Position numbers and translations under genes: made by a program
Notes under the pieces: generated by a model
Database searches by the model: none
What the model saw: only the letters and a program-made list of their open reading frames with translations
Told to the model about the DNA's origin: nothing
In this document: in pieces, positions 9,843 to 18,424 of the stretch
Numbering within the stretch: the first letter of the stretch is position 1
How the letters are laid out: each line of letters begins with the position of its first letter
From: CAYXWM01 sp964468805
GTDB taxonomy: Bacteria > Bacillota > Clostridia > Lachnospirales > WRBF01
Direction of reading: 5' to 3'
Length of the DNA: 43,213 bases
NCBI GenBank assembly: GCA_964468805.1
Contig: CAYXWM010000017.1
Coordinates: 1-43,213 of the forward strand

Positions 9843-10466
9843 ATGCATACTTTGAAAGAAATAGCAGAGAGTTTAAAAAAGCTTAAATCAGGCAAAATTA
9901 TTAGGTTTAATATACACTATATTATACCAGAACCTTTGTGCAGTTTTTGTTTATATATTAACAATACATTAGCAAAACTTAATAGAAGTTTTTTTTCTAT
10001 TGCTCCAAATTCAATTTATATGTCTCGTCTTACTTTACTAACAGGATCTGTAAATTCACATGAAATGTTAGAAAAAACATTACAGGTTGTTGCTAGCTTT
10101 GCAGAGAAAACGAAACCTTTTAAATTAGATCCAACTGTTCTTTATTTTAAAGAGTCTAAAGACATTTCATCTACTATGGAACAATATCTTTTTTTAGACA
10201 CTCTTCAAAATGATTTTCTACAGAATCAGAAATTATTATTAGAAAATATGCTAAAAGATATTGTAATATCTTTTGAATGTGATATAAAAATTCGTTCACC
10301 ACAAATTAATTTAGGATGTTGTAGAAAAGTTACTTATAAAATCGACGAAGCGAAAGAAAAATTTCCTTTAGCCCCATCATGCACTATAAGACAATTAGGA
10401 TTGTCGTTTGCAGGAAAAAAAGATGTTAGTATAAGCTACTTTAAATTTTTTGATTTGTCAGAGTAA
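9843..10466 (+). CDS. 2H-phosphoesterase-like protein with both catalytic His replaced
   Basis: This 207-residue soluble protein has a good ribosome binding site (AAGGAG, 9833-9838) and lies 40 bp after the Cap15-like gene. I recognise the two-lobed pattern of 2H (LigT-like) phosphoesterases: IYMSRLTLLTG at 58-68 aligns with the usual PHLTLLxG, and CCRKVTYKID at 159-168 aligns with PHVTLxxx. Next come CTIRQLGLSFAG (180-191) and ISYFKFFDL, the usual last strands. In both HxT motifs the Thr is kept (T64, T164), but the His positions are Arg62 and Lys162. If the alignment is right, the protein is a catalytically dead 2H fold that may still bind 2'-5' or 3'-5' linked nucleotides, an apt partner for a cyclic-nucleotide-gated effector. 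There is no GGDEF/mCpol or CD-NTase signature. The gene is intact and very AT-rich. Confidence 0.5.
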   Translation: MHTLKEIAESLKKLKSGKIIRFNIHYIIPEPLCSFCLYINNTLAKLNRSFFSIAPNSIYMSRLTLLTGSVNSHEMLEKTLQVVASFAEKTKPFKLDPTVLYFKESKDISSTMEQYLFLDTLQNDFLQNQKLLLENMLKDIVISFECDIKIRSPQINLGCCRKVTYKIDEAKEKFPLAPSCTIRQLGLSFAGKKDVSISYFKFFDLSE

Positions 10467-10503
10467 TGGACCTGTCACGAAACCTCTATCATTGCTTTGC
10501 AGC

Positions 10504-10590
10504 TATTTTTCCGTTTTAACTGTGTCAGCCGCAAACGCACATACAACCTTTGAGTATGCACGTTTGCGGCTTCCTTGTAAAACGAAAAAT
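10504..10590. repeat. Long imperfect inverted repeat (hairpin)
   Basis: Arms 10504-10543 and 10555-10590 pair as tttttccgttttaac with gtaaaacgaaaaa (outer) and agccgcaaacg with cgtttgcggct (inner, 11 bp perfect), around an 11-nt loop. It starts about 40 bp after the stop of the 2H-like gene and ends 14 bp before the IS. There is no T-run after the inner stem, so it is not a textbook terminator. It could still end the operon transcript or be a small non-autonomous element. Confidence 0.65.
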
Positions 10591-10603
10591 CATCTAGCTA
10601 ATA

Positions 10604-11510
10604 TAGTCAAATTACATTCAATATTGATAATATATGCTAAAATAAAAGTATGAATGCATACCTAGTGAAACTAAGAGAACGGGCAATGGAAGCACTTGAA
10701 AAAGGATATACAAAATTAGCAGTAATAGATATGTTTGGACTAAACTACAAAAACCTTGAAAGATGGGAGAATTTAAGGGCAGAGACGGGTAGTTTAGAAG
10801 ACAAACCATCTAATCGTACAGCATATAAAATCAATCGAGACGAACTTCTAAAGTATTATGAAGAAAATCCACATAGCACAAATAAAGAAGCAGCAGTTTC
10901 GTTTTTCTGTAGTGCATCCTCGATTTTTCGTACAAAAAAGTCAATGGGGATAACACGAAAAAAAACGCCAATCAGTATATTGAGCGAGACGAAGAAAAAC
11001 GCGGCGCATTTAAAGAGGAAATAAAAGGACTACCCGAAGACAGAGATATTCTACATTGATGAAACGGGTTTTGATGAATTTTATACTCGCTAATACGGTT
11101 ATGCCCTGCGTGGAGAAAAGGTCGTTGGCGAGATTAAAGGTAGAAAATTCAAAAGAACCAATGCTTTTTCCGCAAAACATAATGACGAGCTTGTCGCTTC
11201 GTTTGCTTTTAATGGAAAAATGGACTCTGCTTTGTTTGAAGGCTGGATGGAAAAAATATTTGTTAAGCATTTAGTTAATCTTGAAAAGTCAGTAGTAATC
11301 CTTGACAACGCTTCTTTTCACCGCAAAAACACTATCTATGACATTGCCGAAGAATACGGGTTCAGGGTTATATTTCTTCCTCCTTACTCCCCTGACCTTA
11401 ATCCTATTGAAAATGATTGGGCTATTATAAAACGTAGACTTTCTTTGTATATGCACTTCTTTACGTGCTTTTGGGATGCTTTGATTCATGTTTTTAAATG
11501 AATTTGACTA
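10604..11510 (+). mobile_element. IS630-family element, 907 bp, inactive
   Basis: Terminal inverted repeats TAGTCAAATT (10604-10613) and AATTTGACTA (11501-11510) are flanked on both sides by TA (10602-10603 and 11511-11512), the target duplication typical of IS630/Tc1-mariner elements. The single transposase gene between them is broken. The right end cuts the large minus-strand gene at 11512. The rest of that gene is not on the left flank, so DNA there was lost or replaced. Confidence 0.88.
10650..11501 (+). pseudogene. IS630-family transposase, frameshifted and with a stop codon
   Basis: The N-terminal helix-turn-helix part (MNAYLVKLRERAMEALEKGY; LEDKPSNRTAYKINRDELLK) is open to 11024. The frame shifts between about 10975 and 11045. 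The DDE core follows in another frame: IFYIDETGFDEFYTR, TAA at 11091-11093, YGYALRGEKVVGEIKGRKFK, SVVILDNASFHRKN, and YSPDLNPIENDWAIIKRR. All three catalytic acids (first D, DNASFH, NPIEN) are encoded but not in one frame. The gene ends 9 bp before the element end. Confidence 0.88.
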
Positions 11511-13827
11511 TACTTCTTTCTATAGTCTGAGAAATAATGCTCCAGAAGATAGGGGTTCCATGGAAATCCTGCATAAGGGAATGAACCGAAATGACGGATT
11601 TCACTGATTACTATGTAATCGCCCGTACAAAAACGATCAATTGATGCATCAATTGCATCAACATCGAAATTTGCCTGCTCCTTTGATACAAAATCATACT
11701 GGCTAATCCGGAGTGAATTTGCATAAACAGAATCAAAGTAAATGGATGTTTCGAGCTCACTCTTGAGTACATTTAGCTGACTAAGTGTGAAGTGCTCATG
11801 TGCTTTCGCAAAATTTGAGAACACATCTGACATGGATAAATCTCGTCCAATGGCACTGATGATTTTTCCCTTAAATGAAAATACATTTCGTAATTTATAA
11901 CCAATCACATCTCTCAAACCAAGTTGTGTAAGATACGTGTAGCGCTCTTTAATTGCAGGGTACTTAATCGAGATTGTTTCTACTAACTCATTTCCACCCA
12001 TAAAATCCTTTTCATCAATTGCCTGCTGAATCGAATGTGTAATGCTTTCGAGTTCTGCGGAAGTTAAGTCAACAATATCAGCATGAAAATATTCCCCTTT
12101 TTGATTGCGAACGAACTCAGCGCTGTTGCTTCCGGCAATTACCCAGATAATCTTATCCCTTGGAATATGTGAAAGAGCATCTACTAAATCATCCGTTTGT
12201 ATTGGAGCCCCATGAGTAATTCGGAAATCCCTAACTTCATCAGTCGGGTCAACCACAACCTTACTGTCAGCTGCGATGTAACTTCTTTCAATTACATAAT
12301 TCCCCTTGTTAATATAGGTAAGATACGTTTTTAGCATATTAGCATTATTAATACGCTGACCTTGGAATTCAACTGAGAATTTCTTATAAAGAGCATCATA
12401 GTATATTGCTTTTTTGCCTTGCGAAAAACAATGAAACACATAGGAAAGTAGTTTCTTCTGCTTTTCGATATCAAGCATTGTCTCTGGCAGATACACAAGA
12501 TCATTATATTGAATTGTGATGCAACTGATATATTTACGAACGGTTTCATCATCTTCTTCCAATGCAGATCCATATTTCAACACCCAGAAATTTCTAAACC
12601 GTTTCATTTCAATACTAGAATTTATACGAAAGCCTTTCTGATAGCTTTCTGAAAGAAGCTTTTATAAGGAGTCAAATTAACTTCAGGCTTGTCCTTGTCA
12701 GGAGTAATCAGAGTAATATCAGATATAAGATAGTCTAGGTACTTCTTCATAGCAGCACGTGGTCTATTATGTTGTTGGTTATTATAAGCAAGAAAAGCTT
12801 CATCAGATAATAATGCATTGACAGTTTCTTTAACTACGCTGTGATCTTTGATTCCATATATTTTACCTATTCCAATATGATTCTCTTTAGCAAAGCTTTC
12901 ACAGTTATTGATTGCCGATACATAACTATGACTTGTAGTTGAGGCCATACCTTGTGTTTCTGTCAGCCAAGTGTAGAAGTTAGCACGATCCGTTATAATC
13001 GCTCTTCTATGAGTAGTTGTTAATGGTAGAGAGGAGGCTGGTTTAGTCACCTTGACACTGTATGCGATAACAACATTTTCGTAATCAACTTTGCAAATAT
13101 CCAAAAGCAATCGAATTTTATCAATGATATTTGATGCACTTAAGTTGGTTTATACATATAAATTCTGTGCAAATTCTTTAGGAGCAACCATATTCTTACT
13201 ACTATCAATGTTTGCAATATCTACACGGCCACTGTTACTGATGTTCTTTCCACATAATGATAATATAATTTCAGGATAGTCATCGAATAAGTATCTTAAC
13301 AATATTGTGTATAATTCAGTCCAAATCTTAATAGAGTTAATGCGTTCTCCAAAATACTCAAGATATTTGGTGTTAGTGAAGGCATAAGAAGATGGACAGT
13401 AGAAATCCACAAAAGATATATTTTTGTTCTCGGATTCCTCAAACTGTTCAGATTCAGTAACAATATATTCCGATACCTGGTGATTAGTTGGGGACAATAG
13501 CACCTGTAGAACAGATTCTTCTTCACTAAATAACTGTTGGTTGTCTCTTACCCACTGATAGTAATATTTTATTGCAGTTATTATCTTGGATGTCTGGCTT
13601 CTATATCTAGAACGAAAATATTTGTTTGATTCAACGGTTTGCTTAACTGATGACAGCGTTTTAATATCAGTTGTCTCAAAGAATGGCTTACTAAGTATTT
13701 TACTATGCAAACAAAATGATTCGATGTCTGAATATGTAAAATACAATTCAGACAATTGAGCTGGAGACACTTGAGTCGACAGCCATGATAAATATAGAGT
13801 CTGGATTGAATTTTTATTTTCAACCAT
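11486..13827 (-). pseudogene. Large unknown protein of accessory islands, interrupted and truncated
   Basis: One gene of about 780 codons in its present length. I chose ATG 13825-13827 because GGAGGCAAAGAAAG precedes it. A TAA at 13150-13152 interrupts the frame (EFAQNLYV, stop, TNLSASNIIDKIRLL), and a one-base loss near 12626 shifts it (QKAIRKAF to INSSIEMKRFRNFW). Two modules look alike: TLYLSWLSTQVSPAQLSELY ending TAIKYYYQWV, and ANFYTWLTETQGMASTTSHS ending AAMKKYLDYL. Both resemble the helical SAM-like core-binding domain of tyrosine recombinases. The C-terminal 373 residues are mixed, with no catalytic motif I can name. The IS630 insertion at 11511 cuts the 3' end, adding a few residues before a TGA. 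Homologues are, as I recall, common as hypothetical proteins in gut Clostridia. A DNA-binding or defence role is only inference from context. Confidence 0.6.
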
Positions 13828-14421
13828 CTTTCTTTGCCTCCGCAAGTATTTTCTTAAATACTTATTCATTATTGTATGAAGAGAAATCATTTTTACAAAT
13901 GGAGAACTGTCACTAAATAATATCTTTTTCCACCTGGAAAAATATATCATGGTTTCACATATGTAAAGTAATGTCATTTATGTTTCTGTAAACTTCAACT
14001 ATTTGATGTCTTTATACTAAGCGTGGCAGACAAATTAGTTACAGCCTAGTTATTACCATTAAAACTATAGTAAAATCTAAAGGCAGTTATCTGCAAGTAA
14101 TGCGATTTAACATTCATCCCCAAAAAACTCTAAATAGTATTTGTGCATCTATTTTAATATTATAAATTTTGTAGGTTTCAAATCATTCAACACTTTGTTT
14201 CAACAAAGAGGTTATGGGATAGATTTTTCTTTTTATTTGAAGAACCTGGACATTTAATTCAAGAATGTAGAGCTAACATACTCAAATACTAATAAAAGAT
14301 CTATTCAATAGCTAAATTAATTTCACCCCTAAATCATATAGCTTTTAGGATCATAGCTAAAATAATATACGGTATTGATTTTGTCTATAAAACTTACTTA
14401 TTATATTTATTCTTCAATATC
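13828..14421. other. AT-rich spacer without a recognisable gene
   Basis: About 590 bp between the unknown pseudogene and the small HTH gene. The first 150 bp reads as an upstream extension of the pseudogene frame but lies before its ribosome binding site. The rest has only a small perfect hairpin (ctttgtttcaacaaag, 14193-14208). I see no gene, RNA or attachment site that I could defend. Confidence 0.6.
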
Positions 14422-14616
14422 TTAGTCATTTTTATCTGGTGTAAATTCTAAAATATCCTCAACTCTACAATCTAATGCCTGGCAAATTCTCATTAATACA
14501 TCTAAACTAACAGGCGAATTGTTACCGAGCCTTGCAAGTGTTGTAGTACCAATATTGATCATTTCACGAAATTTCATCTTTTTTATTCTTTTATCAGATA
14601 TTTGCATTGGATACAC
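14422..14616 (-). CDS. Short XRE/Cro-type HTH protein (YozG-like), N-terminus shortened
   Basis: A 64-residue protein matching the small YozG-like helix-turn-helix repressors: KKMKFREMINIGTTTLARLG is the HTH, followed by VSLDVLMRICQALDCRVEDI. Family members usually start with about ten more residues of helix 1 (pattern YxxLWKLLID). Here only MYPMQISDKR precedes, so the N-terminus is cut or shifted. ATG 14605-14607 is an alternative start. It is isolated between the accessory island and the first housekeeping gene. It may be a leftover element regulator or a small chromosomal regulator; targets are unknown. Confidence 0.6.
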   Translation of the reverse strand: MYPMQISDKRIKKMKFREMINIGTTTLARLGNNSPVSLDVLMRICQALDCRVEDILEFTPDKND

Positions 14617-15035
14617 CTGCCTATTTTACTAGTCATTAATATATCTTATTCTTACTGAAAAATCAACGCAAAACGACAAAATCTTTTCTAGTAAGAAAAC
14701 TTTTTCTATAGAAATGTCCTAAGAAAAGGCCATCAACGGTAAAACAAGGTTTCTTAAAAGTTCTAATAATAATTAAGTCTGTGAATCAATCTTTCTTAAA
14801 ACAGAAGATGAAGTTAGTATATAATTAATTCTGTCTCTACCATATGGCACACACATTCGTGAACTACAATAATATATCTATCAACTCAACCTATCAAAAG
14901 TACATCTATCTCCCAAACCTTACTTCTCGACAAATTCCCATAAACAAAGAAATTCCGAAGTCGAAACATCAACCAAAAAACGGCATCAATGTTTCAAACC
15001 TCGGAAATCAATATATTCCTACACTTTTTAGTTTT
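14617..15035. other. AT-rich spacer, apparent edge of the accessory island
   Basis: About 420 bp with no gene I can support. A 69-codon plus-strand frame at 14844-15053 has no ribosome binding site, low-complexity composition and overlaps the end of the methyltransferase gene on the other strand, so I do not call it. The boundary between decayed accessory DNA and intact housekeeping genes falls here. Confidence 0.55.
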
Positions 15036-16391
15036 TTACTTATCAACCCTTGACATCAATACTATCGTCTCCACATGACCCGTCCTACAAAACAAATCCA
15101 CTCCCCAAATTTCCTTAATTGCATACCCTGCTGATACCAACTCGGGTAAGTCTGCTACTAAGGTAACGGGGTTGCAGGATACGTATACTATTCGATTTGG
15201 ATTGAGGTTTATAAGACCCTTAACTGCCTTTGGAAGAAGACCCTGTCTGGGCGGATCAACTACCGCTATATCCGGGGCTTGTGTTACGGAGGAGATAAAG
15301 TTTTGAACGTCATCAGCAATAAAAGTGCAGTTGGTAATATTGTTTAAAGCGGCGTTTACCTTAGCCGCCTCAACTGCCTCCGGCACGATTTCTACTCCTG
15401 TCACCGATTGGGCATTACGGGCAATAATCTGCGAAATAGTGCCTGTGCCGCAATATAAATCGAATACGGTTTTGTTTTCCGTATCACCTATTAATTCCAA
15501 AACCTTTGAATACAGCAGTTCGCAAGCGGCTGAATTGCTTTGAAAAAAGGAGAACGGAGAGATTTTAAAAGTCAGCCCCAGTAATTTCTCGTGAAAATAC
15601 GGATTTCCATAGAGAACATTTAATTTATCGCAAATAACGGCATCGGAAAGAGAATCGTTTACTGTGTGAACTATGCCCACAAGTTTGGAATTTAGGTTAA
15701 GATTAATTAATTCTTCAACGAGAGGTTGCAAGGCAGTTGAAAGACTGCTTGTTGTTACCAAATTTACAAACATTTCAGAGGAAATACTGCCGGAGCGTAT
15801 TACCAGATGACGGAGGGAACCTTGGTGAGTTTTCTTATGGAAGAAAGTTTCGCCCGTTTTACGGAAATAATTTAATACGGTATGAAGTATGGTAAGGTAG
15901 TCCTCCGAGACTATATTGCAGTCAGTAGGGATTACTACCTCGTAAAAAGTACCTTGCTTCCTTAAACCCAATGCCAATTCTCCGCCTTTTTGTGCATCTC
16001 CGAAGGAAAACTCCATTTTGTTTCTGTAATGCAAAGGCGTAGGGCCGGGAATAAGCCCTTTAAAAGCGGACTCTCCAAAGGGGGCATATTGGGCACGCAA
16101 CATGTCTTCCTTTATTTTTAATTCATCTTCGTAGGAGAGATGTTGAAAAACACAACCTCCGCAAGAAGGAAAAATTTCGCAATTGGGTTTAATTTCGTTG
16201 GGCGCCTTCTCCAAAACGGAAAGCACGCTGCCGAAACGTTTACCTTTTCTTTTTGCTAAGGTAACGGATAATTTTTGTCCCGGTATTGCATTTTTAACGT
16301 ATACCGGTTGACCTTCACAGTAGCCTACGCCGGTACAGGGAAACTGCATACGTTCTATTGTTATATCTATAATTTTTTTATTTTTAGGCAT
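15036..16391 (-). CDS. 23S rRNA (uracil-5-)-methyltransferase, RlmD/RumA type
   Basis: This 451-residue SAM-dependent enzyme makes 5-methyluridine in 23S rRNA. Layout: TRAM RNA-binding domain (about 5-60, GVGYCEGQPVYVKNAIPGQ), the 4Fe-4S cysteine group CEIFPSCGGC (about 72-81) completed by a later Cys (TDCN), and a Rossmann methyltransferase domain. The latter has FDLYCGTGTISQII, AVVDPPRQGL and the catalytic cysteine in YVSCNPVTL. The length is normal. In Bacillus the homologue RlmCD modifies two positions; which ones this protein targets cannot be told. ACCGGAG precedes the start. It is divergent from the S1-domain gene with an 81-bp gap. Confidence 0.93.
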   Translation of the reverse strand: MPKNKKIIDITIERMQFPCTGVGYCEGQPVYVKNAIPGQKLSVTLAKRKGKRFGSVLSVLEKAPNEIKPNCEIFPSCGGCVFQHLSYEDELKIKEDMLRAQYAPFGESAFKGLIPGPTPLHYRNKMEFSFGDAQKGGELALGLRKQGTFYEVVIPTDCNIVSEDYLTILHTVLNYFRKTGETFFHKKTHQGSLRHLVIRSGSISSEMFVNLVTTSSLSTALQPLVEELINLNLNSKLVGIVHTVNDSLSDAVICDKLNVLYGNPYFHEKLLGLTFKISPFSFFQSNSAACELLYSKVLELIGDTENKTVFDLYCGTGTISQIIARNAQSVTGVEIVPEAVEAAKVNAALNNITNCTFIADDVQNFISSVTQAPDIAVVDPPRQGLLPKAVKGLINLNPNRIVYVSCNPVTLVADLPELVSAGYAIKEIWGVDLFCRTGHVETIVLMSRVDK

Positions 16392-16472
16392 TTTAAACTC
16401 CGGTAAATATTATTGTTTTTTACTGAGATTTATGATACAATGAAAATTAATAAAAATTTTAGGGGTGTTTTA

Positions 16473-16868
16473 ATGTCAGAAAGGATTGAAGTGGGCAGCA
16501 TAATTGAAGGAAAGGTTATACGTATAAAACCTTTCGGCGCAATCGTTTCCTTGCCCGACAACAGTCAGGGACTTGTCCATATATCTCATATTTCAACCGG
16601 TTTCGTACAAAATATTGCAGACCATCTTACCGTCGGAGACGTAATAAAAGTTAAAGTTCTATCACATGATGCGGAAACCGGCAGAATTTCGTTGTCTATC
16701 AAAGAGGCTACGGAACAACCTCGTCGTCCCCAAAAAGAACAATATGAAAATCATCGTCAAAAATCAAGCCAAGACTCAGCCGCACTTTTTGAAGATAAAT
16801 TCAAAGAATGGCTCAAAATTTCAAACGAACGTCAAGCCGGCTTGAATAAACGCAACAAGCGTCGTTAA
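16473..16868 (+). CDS. S1-domain RNA-binding protein (YabR/general stress protein 13 type)
   Basis: 131 residues. I start at ATG 16473 (MSERIEVGSIIEGKV) because AGGGGTG lies just upstream; an earlier in-frame ATG at 16413 has no such site. Residues 5-76 form one S1 OB-fold: FGAIVSLPDNSQGLVHISHI and GDVIKVKVLSHDAETGRISL. A basic, Gln/Arg-rich tail ends FEDKFKEWLKISNERQAGL plus NKRNKRR. Single-S1 proteins of this shape associate with ribosomes or RNA; the exact role is open. A symmetrical hairpin at 16906-16938 separates it from the convergent trhP gene. Confidence 0.85.
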   Translation: MSERIEVGSIIEGKVIRIKPFGAIVSLPDNSQGLVHISHISTGFVQNIADHLTVGDVIKVKVLSHDAETGRISLSIKEATEQPRRPQKEQYENHRQKSSQDSAALFEDKFKEWLKISNERQAGLNKRNKRR

Positions 16869-16905
16869 TGTGATTTGTGATAAATTTATATATATAAAGT
16901 AGTTT

Positions 16906-16938
16906 AATGCACTTTTGCCAATTTGGCAAAGTTGCATT
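16906..16938. terminator. Hairpin between convergent genes
   Basis: aatgcacttttgccaa pairs with ttggcaaagttgcatt (two mismatches) in the gap between the S1 gene and trhP, which converge. There is no long T-run on either side, so if it terminates transcription it probably does so inefficiently or in both directions. Confidence 0.5.
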
Positions 16939-16963
16939 GAATTACATTTATGCCGATTATCAA

Positions 16964-18193
16964 TCACTTCTCGTCTATATTCTTTCTAAGCAAATCATAA
17001 GCCCTAACGGGTTTGTCAACCTTAATCCTTACCTTTTGTTGTGCATGAGGCACAGAAGATAGGGGTATCATATTTTCGTCGAAAATTTCCTTTATTTCTT
17101 GAGTAAATCCTTCGCCTTCAGAGGAGAAAAATTCTATTTGGTCACTAACGCTAAATTTATTCCTTTGCTCTACAAGAGCCAGCTTGGTTTCAGGGCAATA
17201 ATCCAAGACTATCCCCACAAAATCCACGGTTCTTATATAAGAACTTGAATTATAAATTTGCGAGGGATTGTTAAAATAAAAACCGGTTGAATAATGCCTG
17301 TGGCTGACCTGTTCGGTTAATTCCTTGTAGTAGGGTAAATTTTTGTTGTAAAGCTCGGGGTCGGTGAAGAAATCGTCTATAGCCTGCCTGTAGGCTTTAA
17401 CCAAAACAGCCACATAATGAGGAGTTTTCATTCTGCCCTCTATTTTAAAACTGCCTATTCCCGAATACACCAGTTGGGGTATGTATTCTATCATACATAA
17501 ATCCGAGGAATTCATGATAAATGTGCCCCGTTCTGTTTCTTCTATGGGCAAATATTCGTTGGGACGACTTTTTTCGGTTAAGTGATATTCCCAGCGGCAG
17601 GGTTGAGAGCAGTTGCCCCTGTTGGAGTCTCTGTTATTAAAGAAATTACTTAACAAACAACGTCCCGAATAGGAAATACACATAGCTCCGTGTACAAAAC
17701 ATTCTATTTCAAGACTTTTTGGTATGCCTTGGTTGATGGCAAAAATATCATCCAAAGGCAATTCTCTGGCGAGTATAACCCTTTTGGCACCCAATTTATG
17801 CCAAAACAGGGCTGAACGTACATTGGTAATATTGGCTTGGGTACTTATATGCAGTTCCATTTCCGGAACGGTTTCACGAGCAACAGAAAAAACGCCGGGG
17901 TCGGAAATTATCAAAGCGTCTACGCCCAGAGACTGCAATTGTAAAAAATAATCCGGTAAATTAACAAGGTCACTGTTATGGGCAAAAATATTCACCGTTA
18001 CATAAACCCGAACATTATGTTTGTGTGCAAATTCAACTCCGGCACGAATTTCTTCCGGGCCGAAATTTTTCGCCTTTGCACGTAAGCTGAATGCATGACC
18101 GCCAAGATACACCGCATCTGCACCATATATTACAGCCATTTTTAATTTTTCCAAATCACCTGCCGGAGCAAGCAGTTCAGGTTTCTTAATCAT
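16964..18193 (-). CDS. trhP: Peptidase U32 family protein, TrhP-like tRNA U34 hydroxylation factor
   Basis: 409 residues from ATG 18193 (MIKKPELLAPAG). The longer upstream frame only translates a hairpin and is rejected. U32 features: ELLAPAGDLEKLKMAVIYGA, ADAVYLGG, the signature ECFVHGAMCISYSGRCLLSN, then further cysteines in NRGNCSQPCRWEY. That makes a four-Cys set which in family members holds an iron-sulfur cluster. TrhP uses prephenate to help form 5-hydroxyuridine at tRNA position 34. Two genes upstream on the same strand lies trmR, whose product methylates that hydroxyl. The same neighbourhood (mltG, trmR, U32 genes) exists in Bacillus, which supports TrhP over other U32 proteins such as RlhA. 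U32 proteins are often annotated as collagenases; I would not use that name. Confidence 0.85.
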   Translation of the reverse strand: MIKKPELLAPAGDLEKLKMAVIYGADAVYLGGHAFSLRAKAKNFGPEEIRAGVEFAHKHNVRVYVTVNIFAHNSDLVNLPDYFLQLQSLGVDALIISDPGVFSVARETVPEMELHISTQANITNVRSALFWHKLGAKRVILARELPLDDIFAINQGIPKSLEIECFVHGAMCISYSGRCLLSNFFNNRDSNRGNCSQPCRWEYHLTEKSRPNEYLPIEETERGTFIMNSSDLCMIEYIPQLVYSGIGSFKIEGRMKTPHYVAVLVKAYRQAIDDFFTDPELYNKNLPYYKELTEQVSHRHYSTGFYFNNPSQIYNSSSYIRTVDFVGIVLDYCPETKLALVEQRNKFSVSDQIEFFSSEGEGFTQEIKEIFDENMIPLSSVPHAQQKVRIKVDKPVRAYDLLRKNIDEK

Positions 18194-18217
18194 AAAACCA
18201 CCTTGTTTGGTATAGTA

Positions 18218-18318
18218 TACTGATTCCATTTTAAACAGAGGACAAAAATAATTGAGTTTTTCCAACGGATCAAGGAAAAAACAATTATTTTTGTCCTTCA
18301 TCTTATATGGAATCAGTA
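18218..18318. repeat. 101-nt inverted repeat in the trhP leader
   Basis: tactgattcca (18218-18228) and gacaaaaataattg (18241-18254) pair with caattatttttgtc (18282-18295) and tggaatcagta (18308-18318). An inner tttttcc/ggaaaaa pair closes a loop of about 10 nt. About 30 of 37 outer positions match. The element ends 25 bp before the trhP start, so the trhP mRNA would carry it as a leader hairpin, or it is a palindromic insertion. The centre around 18229-18240 is not complementary. Confidence 0.75.
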
Positions 18319-18359
18319 AAAAACAAACCTTTAAGAAACTTGTACGAGAAAAGGTTTGT
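18318..18359 (-). terminator. Intrinsic terminator after trmR
   Basis: On the minus strand acaaacctt (18351-18359) pairs with aaggtttgt (18323-18331), followed by a run of T. The loop is long (19 nt). It stands 66 bp after the trmR stop and before the trhP leader hairpin, suggesting trhP has its own promoter or relies on read-through. Confidence 0.5.
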
Positions 18360-18424
18360 CAACCCCGGTTCAAAAATATTAATCTTGATGGGGATATTGG
18401 GGATATTTTGTTACAGTAAAATAT

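Noticed and set aside
9843..10466. CD-NTase, GGDEF or mCpol synthase as partner of the Cap15-like gene
   Set aside because: No GS..GT-type or GGDEF/GDD-type motif is present; the two-motif 2H pattern fits better.
10467..10653. 67-codon plus-strand frame after the 2H-like gene
   Set aside because: It translates the hairpin and the left end of the IS and has no recognisable protein pattern.
951..13827. A reassigned stop codon as explanation for the in-phase stops
   Set aside because: TAA, TAG and TGA all occur as interruptions, frameshifts occur in the same genes, and housekeeping genes in the window use normal stops.
14844..15053. 69-codon plus-strand frame
   Set aside because: No ribosome binding site, biased composition, and overlap with the end of the methyltransferase gene on the other strand.
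18194..18301. N-terminal extension of the U32 protein
   Set aside because: The extension merely translates the long hairpin; the start at 18193 has an AAGGTGG site and the family N-terminus.
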